Below, in pieces: positions 1 to 12,102 of a DNA stretch of 64,000 bases; positions within the stretch are counted from its first letter, which is position 1; each line of letters opens with the position of its first letter. A program made the position numbers and the translations under genes. The notes under the pieces are model-generated. The model saw only the letters and a program-made list of their open reading frames with translations. It was not told the origin of the DNA and searched no databases. Source of the stretch: Paragyromitra xinjiangensis. Its lineage: Eukaryota; Ascomycota; Pezizomycetes; Pezizales; Discinaceae. Where the stretch lies: the NCBI GenBank assembly GCA_038503065.1, contig JBCAMK010000006.1, positions 1,736,001-1,800,000 on the forward strand, given 5' to 3'.

Positions 1-107
1 TAGGCTAAACTCAGACTTTCCAACGACTCAGGCACTCTAAACATAATCTCGTAAGATAATTATCCATCTCATCTCAGACATGCTGAAAAGAAAATATCTA
101 TCTGTCT

Positions 108-1387
108 CTATACAAACAAATTCTCCTCCCCCACGCTCACCTCCTCGTCATCCACCCACTGCCAGCACAAAAATTTCCAATTAAGCTCCGGCCTCCAAAA
201 CAACCCATACCCCTCTCCCTCTCCATTTGCGCCTTCTGCCACCAACGCTCCCGTCCTCGGCATCCTCTGCCCAAACACCACTACCCCAACCCTACTATGT
301 AGTAGTGCCATAGCACACATAACGCATGGCTCATGGGATAGATAGACGTGCATATTATGACACAAATAGCCCTCACCATTCTCCACATCCCCCCCTTCCA
401 CAGCCGTACTAGAACTCAAAACAGGAGATCTAGCATCAAAATACCTCTTCTCCACCTGTGTCTCTGGCCTAACAGGGTTCTCAGGCATCACCTCGACCCC
501 CTTCTCAAGCCTCTTCTGCGCAACCATAGCCACCGCCCTCATAACCGCATGATTCAACGGATTCCCCCACCCCTTCCCATTAACTCCACACCTCCCATCC
601 CCCGCCACCGCCACCACATCCCCCGTATCTGGGTCCACCACCACACACCCAAAACCCTTCCCAATCCCTGCAGCGACGGCCTCTAAACCAGTTCTTCGCG
701 CAAGACTCATGTGCTCCTCTGCTCGGCTTAGCTTCTTACTCGCATTCTCGACAATCGAGGGATGTGGACCGTATGGGTTCCCGCGTTTATAGACTGTTGG
801 CCAGTACTGCTCACTCCACTCATTCGCTTGTTTTGTTGATATTGGCTGGCATGACGGTACAGACACGGTTGAGATCCATGGGCCGTTTCCAGCGCTCTCG
901 GCGAATACGGGGAGTGTGAGGAGGAATGACTCAAGTGATGGCTGGGGGATGTCAGTTGTAGGACAGACAAGAAGGTAGAGGATAGGGGATTTTTGAGCGG
1001 CTGTTGTAGTGGCGAGGGGGATGTTAGAAAGGACTGAGGCGGGGAGGAATGAAGGCTTGACGAGACGCCGGAGGTGCTGGAGGGATGTGAGGTTAGGGTA
1101 GTGTGTGCGGAGGGAGGTGAGGACTTCGTTGATGGATTTGGCGGGGACGGGGAGGATGTAGATGGTGGCTAGTTGTGGGTGTTAATAATTGTGCGAGTGA
1201 CTGGGTATGAAGGGGAGGTACTTGTTTGGATAGCAGCCTTGATTTCTTCTAAGGTTCGGAGAGGGATGAGTTTGCCTGGACGTTTGGCAGAATGTGGGGG
1301 AGGCTCATCCTGGGTGTTAGGGGATATTGGGTTCTCAATGGCTTCGTATAAAGGGGGATCGTCGGCTGGCGGGAGAGGTGGTGGCAT
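108..1387 (-). CDS. tad3: tRNA-specific adenosine-34 deaminase subunit Tad3/ADAT3
   Basis: This is the non-catalytic partner of Tad2; the heterodimer converts A34 to inosine in tRNA anticodons. Two exons, 1222..1387 and 108..1168, are separated by a 53-base intron (1169..1221), giving 408 aa. The C-terminal cytidine/deoxycytidylate deaminase fold has H-A-V near residue 262, where active deaminases have H-A-E. The lost glutamate is the Tad3 hallmark. The second zinc motif P-C-V-M-C-A-M-A-L-L-H-S-R is intact. The N-terminal 150 residues (start MPPPLPPADD) match the long N-terminal domain of fungal Tad3, which helps bind tRNA. The start is the first ATG of the open frame; the exon joint restores Q-T-T-T-I-Y-I-L-P-V-P. 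Family assignment is firm and the intron is read by eye. Confidence 0.9.
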
Positions 1388-2200
1388 GGTTGCTCTGAGC
1401 GAGTGAGATCTTGGAGGAGTTTAGGATGAGGCTGAAGTTTCTTTATTCGGGTTAGGGTTTGTAGGCTTATCGATAGCATCCATTTTAAGAAGATCTCCGC
1501 ACACATACATGTAGTTATGCTAGCTAGCTTTTTGTTATTGAGAAGGAGCTAGAATATCTTTCGCACACCATTGCAATCACTATCCGTTGGCTTTAAAATC
1601 ATGGATCTGGAGATACGCACACCGTGGAAATCAATCGCGAGTGATGATTCGTGATCATTTCTACAATCATACAACTTCCCTTCTGCTCTACTTTACTTAA
1701 ATCCCTGCCATAAATACCTTAAGGCCGCATATTATACTGTACTCATAAGTTATACTCAGAGGCATGCAGGTATGGAGATCCCTAGCATTTATCCTCTTGA
1801 CCGACAGTTCCGAAACCCCGATACATGTTCCATCACGCTGCGCTAACTTAGGACCCATCTACTGTTTGTTTTACCCCATTGTGAATGCCGGCACTATGAC
1901 TAGAGCCTAGTAAATAAATCTAGATGGCCCACTGGTTACGGAAGATAAGGTGATTGAGGGATGTTCTAGACATCACAGTATTCCTCGGCACCTAATAGGT
2001 TTATGAATGATATCAAAGCAACGCACATCTTCTCCAACCAATAACCAGAGGAAAAAAATCAAGTTTCACATTCAGACCCCATTTTATTCATACCTATGAA
2101 ATGATATCACTAAGTTTTCCACAAACACTAACCCCCAACCCCCAACCTCAAGCTATAAGAAACATACAGCTCATAGATCAAAAACCACCTTTGAAAAAAA
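1388..2200. other. Intergenic region between tad3 and RPB11
   Basis: Both flanking genes are on the minus strand, so this holds the tad3 upstream region and the RPB11 3' end. I see no further gene, repeat or RNA in it. The part near 2040-2200 is A/C-rich on the plus strand and probably contains the RPB11 3' UTR. Confidence 0.5.
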
Positions 2201-4011
2201 CTAGTAATAATCCCACGGCGCCTTGCCCCTGCCACTATTCCCCGGATCCGGAGTATCCCCGCCATACTCTCCACTCCACTGCGGGCTCGCCTCCCCATCA
2301 TCACTCCCGCCATTGTCATTACCCCGGTGTGCATCCCTGTCTTCGCTTTCATTATTCCCACGGCCTCTATCTCCCTGCTCCCATCGCGCCCTTCCATCGT
2401 TTCCGCTTCTAGACGGCGCATCCCACGACGCAACCGAAGCCGGAGCAGCCTGTAGTCTTTGATAGTCCCTAAAGTCAGAATCACGAACAGCAGAACCTCC
2501 AGCTGGCTCATTCCACGCTCTCTGATTAAGATCCCCGGTGATCACAGCTGGCGGCCTACTCAGATACGCCTGCTCTCCAGCAGAACTGGGGTCACGCGGA
2601 GGGGAAGGAACGGGGTCATCCCAAGATTCTCTAGAACTCTGGGTCCTGTTAGTAGGCTTATTCCACGGCGCACCAGCAGTGGGCGGGGCAAGACGTTGTT
2701 CACGGGTTAGGGTTCTTCCGCCAGAGTTGTAGGTATCATTGTCTCTGGTTGGTTCGTTCCATTGTCTAGTACCCTGCTCGGAGGCAGACTGCTGGTAAGT
2801 TTGGTCTCTTGAAGAACTTGGGAGGTTATAAGTTGGGGATCTTCGCCCAGAATTGTGCGAGGCGTCTGGGTCATCCCAGGATACTCTTCCTCTGGTGGAA
2901 GCGATGGGTTGGTTCCATGGCACAACTGATGGCGTTGGGGAGTGGTTGGAGAGGTCGTGGGTTGGGGATTCTCTACCGGGGTCGAAGAGGCTGTTGTTCC
3001 AAGGGGCGCTTCGGCTGTTAGTTGGTTCGTCCCAGACTGCTCTACTGCTGATATTAGGTGTGGGTGAAGGTTCATCCCAGGATGCTCTGTTACTAGCAGT
3101 GGGAGTGCTAGGAGAAGGTTTGTCCCATAGCGCTCTGCCGCTGGTAGTAGGTCTAGGGGAAGGTTCATCCCATGTTGCTCTGCCACTAGTATCAGGCTTA
3201 GGAGAAGGTCTATCCCATTGCGCTCCGTTATCAGCAGTAGGAGTACCAGGAGAAGGTTCATCCCATGACGCTCTACCACTAGTTTTCGCAGCAGGAGAAG
3301 GTTGATCCCATGGCGCTTTCCCGCTAATATTTCCACTCACGCTATTCCCACCATCCCACGGCGGACTAACATCCCCATCACTACCACTACCACCGCCGCC
3401 GCCATCATCCCACCGAACTCTCCTACCGCCATCCCTCTCCTCTTCTTCCCTCAACATCTCCTCCCTGATCCTATCCCTCACCTTTCTCGCTTCCGCCATC
3501 CTCTTCTCCCTCTCCACTTTCTCCCCATCATTCCTCCCCGCTGCCGCCTCATTCGTCAACTTCCAGATCTCCCACTCGCGCGTAAACTGCTTCGCCATGT
3601 CCTGTAAGTCATGAATCACACGTTTACAAGCTGCTTCGAGAGCTTCACGCGGTCCTGTGGCATCACTAGTGGAGACGCGGAGGGTGAAGGTTGGGAAGAG
3701 GGGGTGCGGGACTTTGTAGGCTGCGAAGAGGACATGATCGGTTGAGAGGAGGGCTGAGGCGAGGAGGTTGCCGAGAGTGTGGTCTTCGCGGGCGAAGGTG
3801 AAGATTGCGGTGTTGGGGAGGCCTGGGGGTGTTAGTCATGTCAAGGTGGAGGGGGAGGGGAACTTACGGGAGTCGTATTCCATGGTCACTCTAAGCTTAG
3901 TTAGTGGGGGGTTTGAATTGATGATGGGAGTAGAGTAGCGGAGAGGAAATCATACTTCTCTTCTCCATCCTCAAGTGTGAATAGCTCAAACCTGTCAGGC
4001 TGGTCATTCAT
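2201..4011 (-). CDS. RPB11: RNA polymerase II subunit RPB11 with a very long tryptophan-repeat C-terminal tail
   Basis: Rpb11 pairs with Rpb3 in the RNA polymerase II assembly platform. Exons are 3956..4011, 3868..3890 (23 nt) and 2201..3822; introns are 65 and 45 bases; 566 aa. The start M-N-D-Q-P-D-R-F-E-L-F, then A-R-E-D-H-T-L-G-N-L-L and A-Y-K-V-P-H-P-L, are diagnostic of Rpb11, normally about 115-150 aa. After residue 125 the same exon continues unbroken: a charged helix-like stretch (about 127-161), then a disordered tail with 20 tryptophans. Fourteen are in W-[D/N]-x-P motifs; the first six of the regular units read W-D-x-P-S-P. An in-frame ATG at 4032 could add 7 residues. The tail cannot be a separate gene in this reading because it shares an exon with the domain end. 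It could still be removed by unseen splicing or early polyadenylation. Confidence 0.88.
3023..3318 (-). repeat. In-gene tandem repeat coding WD-x-P-SP units in the RPB11 tail
   Basis: Seven TGGGA cores (minus strand; TCCCA on plus at 3306, 3261, 3213, 3168, 3123, 3075 and 3030) are spaced 45, 48, 45, 45, 48 and 45 bases. That is 15 or 16 codons, so the array is exactly codon-phased. The consensus unit is roughly G-R-A-x-W-D-E-P-S-P-x-P-x-T-S. Units differ at synonymous and spacer positions, so the array is not a fresh duplication. Looser W-[D/N]-x-P copies continue downstream to the stop codon, which follows a final W-D-Y-Y. Confidence 0.9.
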
Positions 4012-4032
4012 ATTCCTGGCATCTTGCTTCAT

Positions 4033-4575
4033 CTTGATGGTTTCTCCGTCTACCTTCTCTCTGAGATACTGCTTTTCCTTCCTTCTCCAGCCTAACTTAA
4101 ATCAAATTGAAAACCCAACGAACGAGTGATATCCCACGACAAACACAAAAGAGCAATTGAAAAAGCTGCTTGCCGTCAAGCAGTGGTGATGAAGGAGTAA
4201 AAACCGCTCAGCCAACACCAGGCACCACAATGTTTGCAGCAGCGGGGAACAAACAGAGACAACGAACACGCGGACGCAGGTCCATGCAGCAGCATGAACA
4301 GCTGCAAGGCAATGACGCCAACCGGCAGATCGACGCAGGGGTCAAACGAGCCTCATTCATGCGCCAAGGCCACACCCAGAGCCTCAATGCCCACGCACAA
4401 CATGGGGGTCAGGGTGGGAATATATATACGTTACAGGTTGAAATACAGATAACTACATCCTAACATCCCATTCCGTCTATGACGGTGTTTTCTAGTAAAA
4501 CTTTTTCATTCTCGATTGTATGGTAATCTACCTTTAACCCAGCCCGTCTGCATTCTCCACGACAGCATCATCACC
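4033..4575. promoter_or_regulatory. Divergent promoter region between RPB11 and cox19
   Basis: These 540 bases separate the RPB11 start (minus) from the cox19 start (plus) and must hold both promoters. An A/T-rich TATA-like run lies at 4420-4430 on the plus strand. On the minus strand the RPB11 frame stays open about 50 bases upstream of 4032 and is preceded by an intron-acceptor-like TTAG near 4091-4094, so a 5' UTR intron is possible. A 97-codon plus-strand open frame (4170..4463) has no recognisable product. Confidence 0.4.
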
Positions 4576-5102
4576 ATGAGTGGCTTCGGTCGGCCCCCAT
4601 CATCAAAGATCGTATTCTCCCCCACGCCGTGAGTAGCTCCGCGGCCAAGCAAACCCCCGCATTGGGTTAACGTACTATAGGCCTGAGCGCGGCAGCTTTC
4701 CTCTCGATCATGATGGTTGGGTCTCACTGTGTTACTAGGTGGTGGGAGGCTAACGGGGAATAGGAGAGTGTAGTCCGGTGATGAAGGATTATTTGGCGTG
4801 CTTGAAGAAGGCACGGGGAACGAATGATATGGAGTGTCGATTGATTGCAAAGGCATATTTGAAGTGTCGGATGGATAAGTTGGTTCTTCTGTACGTTGAT
4901 GTGTCTTGGGTGTTGACTGAATTTTTTTTCTCGTCACAGCAATCTAATGGCACCTGACGAATTCAAGAATTTGGGGTTCCAAGATGAGGGACAGGGCGAG
5001 ACTGGGAGGAAACAGGGGGGAAAGCCACTCAGCAGATTGGAGGAATTGAAGAGAGAGAATGCAGAGCTGCTGAGGAAACACGCTGCTGAGAAGAAGGAGT
5101 AG
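4576..5102 (+). CDS. cox19: Cytochrome c oxidase assembly protein Cox19 (twin CX9C)
   Basis: Cox19 is a small intermembrane-space protein needed for copper delivery and cytochrome oxidase assembly, imported by the Mia40 relay. Four exons (4576..4628, 4681..4715, 4764..4878, 4940..5102) with introns of 52, 48 and 61 bases give 121 aa. No single open frame shows the gene; it appears only after splicing. The joined product has M-S-G-F-G-R-P-P, the diagnostic P-P-E-R-G-S-F-P-L-D-H-D-G-E-C block, and two CX9C helices (C-SPVMKDYLA-C and C-RLIAKAYLK-C). These are followed by R-M-D-N-N-L-M-A-P-D-E-F-K-N-L-G-F. The C-terminus (after about residue 85) is a lysine/glutamate-rich, coiled-coil-like extension. 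Identity is firm from the motif order. Confidence 0.93.
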
Positions 5103-5374
5103 GATCTATAATTTAGATATCTTGATATCCTATTTAAACTGCATGGGCTTCTCTTATACACCACTCAGAGACAACATTCCCCTCTCCATCTCTAACTACA
5201 TTACTGGCCACATTTATACTGCTCGATCGTGATATTTATGCTTATTCCCTCGGAGGCTCCCCCAAACGAGCCGTTAACGTGTAACACCCCATCGTAGTAC
5301 ACGGAACAACCCGTATCAACCTCCCCCTCCACTTCCACCCCTCACTCTCTCCACCCCAATCCCTCCTCGCAACA

Positions 5375-7981
5375 ATGACGACCCCACGCACCCCCTCCAC
5401 GCCCAACGCCTGCCTCATCGCCATCCTCCTCATCGTCCGCTCCGCCTCCGGTGTCTCCTTCACCTTCCACTACCCCCCAAAACCCAGCGTCGACCCCATC
5501 CCCCTCCACCGACTCCCCCACACCTCCGGAACACCCCACTCCGCCCACCCTGCTCACCCCGCAACAGCATATAGCGATGACTCCTCCCACTCCTCCTCCA
5601 ACTCCGACGTCGCGTCCTCCGGCGACGAAGACGACGACCGGCAGTCCCGCACTACGCTGCAGGATCTTGGAGGGACGACAATTCCCGGTGGAGGGAGAAC
5701 GGCGACGGAGAGATCAGATTCTGGAAGCTGTACGAGGAGTCATCGGGGCCATAGGAGACGGAGGAAGGCAGATGAGGAGGAGAGGAAGGAGGAGGAGGAT
5801 ATAGGGGAGCCCCCGTGGGAGAATGTGTTGGGGTTCAAGACGGACTTTTTGGCAGGGTTGTTGGCACCAAAGGCGAGCATGTGTAAGACGAAATTCGAGA
5901 TGACGGTAGACGATGTGGTGTTTTTGGGGTTTCCGCTGCATGTTAGGCCGGATGGGACATGGAGGAAGAAGAAGAAGCGGAGGAGGGGGAGTGGGGAAGA
6001 TGGGGAGGAGGAGGATGAAGAGGGGGTTAATGGCGAGGAGGTTATGAATGGAGCGAATGGAGATGGCAATGCTGAGGGGGAGGACGCAGAGGGGGGTAGT
6101 AGGGGGGAGGAGAATGGGGAAGAGGATATTGAAGGTGGTGAGAATGGGTACGACAAGGAGCCCAATGGCTATGAGGAAGTGGAGAAGCATCCGGAGAATG
6201 ATCCCCAGGACCACGACGCCGATGATGAAAAAGACGATGATGAGCACAGCAGCACCCATGGTGGGGGAATGTCTATGTTCCACGTTGTCTTCGTCCTCAA
6301 TCCACCAGAATTAGAATATCGCTTTCGTACACAAGAGATATTCGATTATGTAGTGAAGCGTTTCGCCCGGGCTCTAAAGTATGAACAAGCGAAAGACGGG
6401 TATGTTTGGAGAGAAGCCGGAAAAATCAACAGATTGCGGGAGAAGGCGGTGCAGGAGGGTATGTTTTGTATGGTGGTCCTTTTCTTCAACTCTGTCCTAA
6501 TAGGCTTCGTGAAATATACAACCCCTTCCTTGAACTACTGGAAAGTTGGATATGAAACGGCAAGTGCTAATTGGCAAAGGCATCTCCTTCTCCGAGCTTT
6601 GGAAACAAATTCTTGAGCAATCGTCTCTTGCTTACGCCATGTCTCGAATATATACCGATATTTCGCAATCTAAGATTGCACATATCTTCCTTAATAACAG
6701 TCTCGGCCTCTCACTACAAATCCCAATCATCACGGAGACTTCAGTCTTACCAGGGCTTACAGATCCACAGGTTCCGGGGCTACCATTGACAACAGCGAAT
6801 TCCTTCGGTGATGATGAGAATGAAGGGGACAACATGCTAGCACGGCATTTCACACTACTGTTCCTAGCAGACGTCGATTCTATACTTAAAGAAATTGCAG
6901 CAGAAACAACAGATAGCAGCAACAGCCTAGCATGTTTCGTAAAAGCCTGTAAACCAAATCTATCGTACGTATACACCCTCCCCAGAAGCCTAACAACCTA
7001 ACCAAGAATCCAGCTTCCTTCAAATCTCCAACACCTGTGGCATCCCCCTCCATGATATCCAATTAATGGCACGACACCTAATTCACTGGCGGAAAGCGCG
7101 CGCAATCCCACCAATTCACCCACGCGATATTTATATCGTCTCCCCCAACGCCGACATGCGACGGCTCCACACGCTCATCCCAATCTACGCAAATCTATTC
7201 CCATCACTCCCTCGCCTGCCTATAATCCTAGCCAACCTATCCAAAAAGCCCAAACCCTACTCCACCTACATCCCAAGCCGCGACCACCGCGGCGCATACC
7301 TTGATATCCTCGCATGGCTGATCCGCCACGGCCTCGTCACACAGCTACGCAACTTCGCGTGGCTACGCGTTACACGTGACATCAAAGTCCGAGTAGCGCG
7401 GGAAGCCGCCGCGCGGGACCGCGAGCGCGAGCGACAGCAGCGCAAAGCGAGTAGCACGCGAAGCGGCAGCGTCTCCCCGGGTCCCGGGAGCGAGGGCGAG
7501 AAGGATAAAATGACGTCTTCGATTTCATCGCTTCTGTCATCGGGATTGTCGGCTTCCGACGCTCCCGAGACCGCCGCGGCGTTTGAGGAACCCGATCAGG
7601 ATGATGAGAGGTTCAACGAGAGTATTATATTGGAGCCGCATCAGGCAAGTAGTGTTGAGAGCGCTTGGCTGGAGATGATGATGCGCGGCCAGACGCCAGA
7701 TGTGAGGGCGCTGTTTGATCGCATTTTGAAGTACCTGAATGGTCAACATGCGATTGAGAAGATTGCGGTGAGAGAAGGGATTAATAGGAGGGATGTGAGA
7801 AGGGTTTTGGGCGAGTTTGAGGAGTTTATGGTTTACGTGAGTTTTGCGATTTCTTCTCTTTTTTTTTCGGTATGTTTTGTGTGAAGTGAGAGCTGCGAGT
7901 TGCGATCCTCCGGCGGGGTTTCGGTTTCGGAGCGCGAACCCGTGCGCCCCGCTCCCTTTCGGGCCGCAGGCCCACCGGTGA
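5375..7981 (+). CDS. NPR3: Nitrogen permease regulator 3 (Npr3), SEACIT/GATOR1 subunit
   Basis: Npr3 with Npr2 and Iml1 forms the GTPase-activating complex that restrains TORC1 at the vacuole under amino-acid or nitrogen shortage. Exons: 5375..6458, 6580..6964, 7014..7836, probably a terminal exon 7970..7981; introns 121, 49 and 133 bases; about 767 aa. The N-terminus has the family block L-I-A-I-L-L-I-V-R-S-A-S-G, then an acidic low-complexity insert (about residues 205-300). F-H-V-V-F-V-L-N-P-P-E-L-E-Y follows, then S-S-L-A and L-S-L-Q-I-P, and I-P-P-I-H-P-R-D-I-Y-I-V-S-P-N-A-D. The 3' end is uncertain: GTGAGT at 7837 is a good donor, and using the acceptor at 7969 ends the protein Y-A-H-R. 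Without splicing the frame stops at 7884. Confidence 0.88.
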
Positions 7982-10900
7982 ATGTGGGGCCGACCTAGTT
8001 TCGGTTCCTACGGGTAATCAGGTCTGCGCGACCAGTTTCGGCAGCTATCTCTCGAGAAACTTACCTGAAACTGGAGGCGCACCAGCTGTGGAGGCAGTAC
8101 ACGGCACGCTCGCGATCCGGTGAGATCTCGAGAAATGATTGTTAAAACCGGTTGTCGCAAACCTGAGTTTCCTACCTCCCCCCCTTTTTTTTCCATTTCC
8201 TCGTGAGCCTTTTTCAGTATTTTATTTTATTTTCCTACTTGATTCTTTTTTGTGACCGCGCGAAACCCTTGGCCCCCTCTCATTTCGTTCCCCCCCCTCC
8301 CTCCTCACTCCCCTTGCGAACTTCCCCTATATTTCTTTTTTGTGCGGCCATCGAAACCGGGCATTGTTTTGTTTTGGCGGCCCCGCAAAAAGTGGTTTCT
8401 GTTTCGTTCCTTGATCGAGATATGGTGTTAAGGCGCATGTGACAGTACCATGCGGATGGAGATGCGACCTGCTAACTAGAATGTTCCCTCCAGGCACGGC
8501 ACTGGTGATTATTAGAAATTGAACTGGAGACTGGATCGCTGGATCGATGGAGTTTGGAAGGGTGGGTGTGGATGAGCCTTGTTTTTTATTTTTTATTTTT
8601 TATTTTTTTATCTCGATTCATTACTCTTCAGGAAAATAGCATTAATAAACGGAAATAATTACATGTTTTTTCTGGGGGGGGGCTTTTTGTTATCGCTGAA
8701 GTGGTGTAGTGGGGTTATTCTACTAGGGCTTAGAAGAAGCGCCGAGAAATGTGGCATGGGACACGCGTGGGCCTGTTGGAAAGGCTGGGGTCGACATTCC
8801 TGGATGACTTGATGTAAGACATGGCCCCCCCCTTGCCCTGGTTGAGACTCTAATAGTAAGGAGCTTACCCTCGTACCACTGACTGGTAGCACATGGCGCA
8901 TCCGTACGACTTTGATATCACATCCTGGAGTAGGATCTTCATCCCAAGTTTTTTGACGGATAACGAGCTCGCGAAGCGCCGAGCCGTGATTCGCGGGGAT
9001 AGACGTACATAGTAGATTATTGCGGCTTGCTACCGTGGTACGTACCTATACTAAGCCCTCGAACCGATACGATGTTCAATAAAAGCACCGTAAACAGCAA
9101 TTAACACACTGTTACTAATGTCCCTTTTTGTCTTGTTCCAACAACCCCGCTCTTCTAGATGGGCGCTTTTAGTAGGGCTCTCGAACCCAGAAATTCGCGC
9201 AACTTTCAGCCAGCCTTACTGGCTTGGAATTCTTGGGGGCATTTCAAACGGAGCTTGCCTACCTACTTAGGTACAAGGCGAGGTACATTAACGGGTACTT
9301 TGTCGGTATCTTGTTACGAACAGAACCCAAGTTTGTGTTACAATTATGGTGCTGGGGTGGACTACCGAACCCTTGCCCATCTGGTCTCGGGATCCTCCGT
9401 TTTCCCTCATTTCTGGGCTGTGGATTTCTACCTAATAGTATTCGTTGCTCAAGGTACTTACGAGGCTACTTATACTTAGTATTTAGATATTGCCTAGAGC
9501 TCCAAGAACTCGTGGCACCCTTGTCGCTCTGAGAGGTCCGAGGAACCTAGCTAGGATCAGTTACTTGGAGTCTTGGGGCCACTATCGCCGATTATTATAT
9601 CTGCCTAGTCTAAGACTCCAGGTCTTAAAAGGTCACAAGAGAATCCGAGACCCGAATTCCCAAGAGCGAGTACGTGCCACCCCCTTCCTCTTATGTCAAA
9701 TCTCTCGGCGAGACAAAGCGCTAAATAACTAGTCACTATTTTCTACCACTGCATCTGCGTCATCGATGCCATAGCCTTTGCTATCTTAATGATTTATCAT
9801 TCCACACGGATTGAAAATCCGATGAACTGGATTTACCAAAAATAGGAATTTATTAAATAACGGCCCCCACACCTTAGGGGGTCCCGGTTCATCCCGGAAA
9901 GATAATAGCTGCCCACGAGACCCCCGCCGAGACCACTGATGAATCATGGGCTATGACGCAGCAGACGAGTGAGATTTTGTGTTTGATTGCTGAGGCTCTT
10001 GGACGCGCCACGTGAACAGGGTACTCATGATCAGATATATGGCCTGAGATAGGCACCGGTGGCTGTGTCTTAGTGCGATATTTCCTACTAATTTTCCTTT
10101 TTCCGCTTTTGGCTTGGATACTTGCCTCTTGCGTTTTTTTATTTTATTTCTGCACTTTATTTGAATATCAGATGTTCGTTACATTTTAGATAATGATCAG
10201 TTGCATGCATTTACTGCAAGGATTCGTGAAACCTTGAAAGGTGGGTTTTTTTTCCCCCTCCCCTCAAAAGTAGAGATACCAACAGAAAGAAAAGTAAATA
10301 AGTAAAAGCAGCTCGAGTAACATACTGACGTAATAGTCAAACCTCAATCTTGCTACATGGGAAGCTTTTAGACTGGAGCTTATTCGCAGAACTAGCACCC
10401 TCCCCCTATTCGCAAAGTATGTGCCTTTCCGTCGACACCGGTAACTGAGGGTCTCCGTAGATCCCTATTTCTCACAGGAAGTCACTCCCCGCTGCAGGCT
10501 TGCAGGCGCGAAAACCCTCAGTGATGAATTGCTTTTTCAAAGTTTCAACAAGGTCACACGTGATATATTACTATAATTCTACGAATCGTAGGCAAAAACA
10601 GCCACCAATGACCGTTGCGCTGGGAAATTCGGCTCATGATGAAGTAGCAAAAATCAGCCGTTTCTGGCGACCGGGCTAACCTACAGGTCTAGATCAGACG
10701 GTAGACGTCATGTCTTTCTTCAGCAGTGAGGTGATGCAGTTGGGACCAGCGATAATTCTGTAGATATGCTGTACGACTGCGAGTCTTCCCGGTTGGGCTC
10801 CGGCATCGTTGCCGTCCACCGAAATCATAGAATATCACTCGCTGCCCCAAACGGCTACGTACAGACTGTTGAACTCCGCATATACGTTGAGTGCATTCAT

Positions 10901-12102
10901 TATTTATTTTCCAAAAGGGTTAAGAAGAGCAGGATGTGATGGCAATGAGCCTCAGTGTGATCCGCTGGCAGGTTCCTTCGAGTTGCGCGCTGTGTCGTGG
11001 CAGGACATCCAGAGTTTTGGGATATCGGGGAGTATCAATCCACTGCATCCACGGGTACTGGTGGAAGCGAGGGAAATTCTACGTAATAACAGATATTCGC
11101 TGTGCCGGGGAAACTTGTATTGCCAAAGTTGGGATATTACCCCGGCTCCCAACGTAGTGTTATGCACATCACACTGTGTACAAGTGCGAAGTGAAGCTGG
11201 GTGCCGTGAGTTCTTGGCGGTGTTTCATTCACGCTTGCCTGCATTGACTGCTGCTCTTTTACGGACCAAATAGTAAGTGGAGAATCGGGCTATATTTGAA
11301 AACCAAACTCGTTGTAAGAAAAAGTCAATCGAGAATCAGTTACTAAGTACTAGGCAAACGAATAGAAAAGCCCCAATCACAAACCTGCCACCGCATTCCG
11401 AAGCCCAAGCACATCATTAAGGGAAGCGATATATTTTAAGGAAAATGGGAAATGGGGAAAGGGAAAAGTCGAGGAGGGAACAAGAACAAAGCAACGACTT
11501 GAAACGCCGCCAGATAAAAAACACAAGCTAAGCAAACACTAAAACCAGCAAAATATGAACCCTCTCGTTACACCAGCGAATGCGAATAGGAAAAAAGCGA
11601 CAAAGTCTTCATGCATAACCAGATAATAAAAAATAAAAAGTATTGAGGACAAGAATATAGGCCTCAGAGATACAAATAGTTCTTAGGCATAGCGTATACA
11701 AATGAGGATGAAGGAAGGGGAACAAGATATGAATCCACCCTATTTGTACACGAGAAAACGAAATCAAGCGTGAAAAGAGTAGGATAGCAGAAAGAAAAAA
11801 CTCAAAGTAAACATAGAAAGCTCTCCAACATAAATCTCCTTCCCTAATCATACCAAGCACATAACGCCATATCATCCTCCATCTTCGTGTCAAATATCCA
11901 AGCGAACAAAGTTCAAAGCAACTTGATCAAATCCAAATAATCCCGCACCCGCATTACAACATCAATTTCTATCAAATTCAAACCAGAACATTGTCGCATA
12001 AACCTCGTAACGATCATCGCCGTCGGATAACTTGGGCTGCGACTTGTGCGAAGTATCGCCTCCAAAGCGTATGACGGGCAGGGGGATGTGCCTTCCACGA
12101 GA
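7982..12102. other. 4.1 kb region without a recognisable gene
   Basis: Long open frames here are short, lack ATG starts or resemble no family I know. Seen: clustered TTTCGG motifs at 7915-8055; a direct repeat of TCTCGAGAAA at about 8049 and 8126; a T-rich (TTTTTTA)n tract at about 8579-8610; several homopolymer runs. The minus-strand 3' UTR of the bHLH gene probably occupies the last few hundred bases. Decayed transposon sequence is possible but I saw no terminal repeats. Confidence 0.45.

Noticed and set aside
4170..4463. 97-codon plus-strand open frame in the RPB11/cox19 promoter
   Set aside because: Low-complexity Q/R-rich product in a region that must hold two promoters; no homology recognised.
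6459..6579. Alternative short NPR3 exon after the acceptor CTAATAG at about 6503
   Set aside because: The frame reads L-R-E-I-Y-N-P-F but stops at once; joining to 6580 restores the conserved E-G-I-S-F-S-E-L-W block instead.
9159..9479. 106-codon plus-strand open frame in the gene-poor 8-12 kb region
   Set aside because: An overlapping frame of equal length exists and nothing in the protein looks conserved.
10809..11273. 154-codon plus-strand open frame
   Set aside because: It has no ATG start, resembles no family and has no splice or composition support; probably chance.
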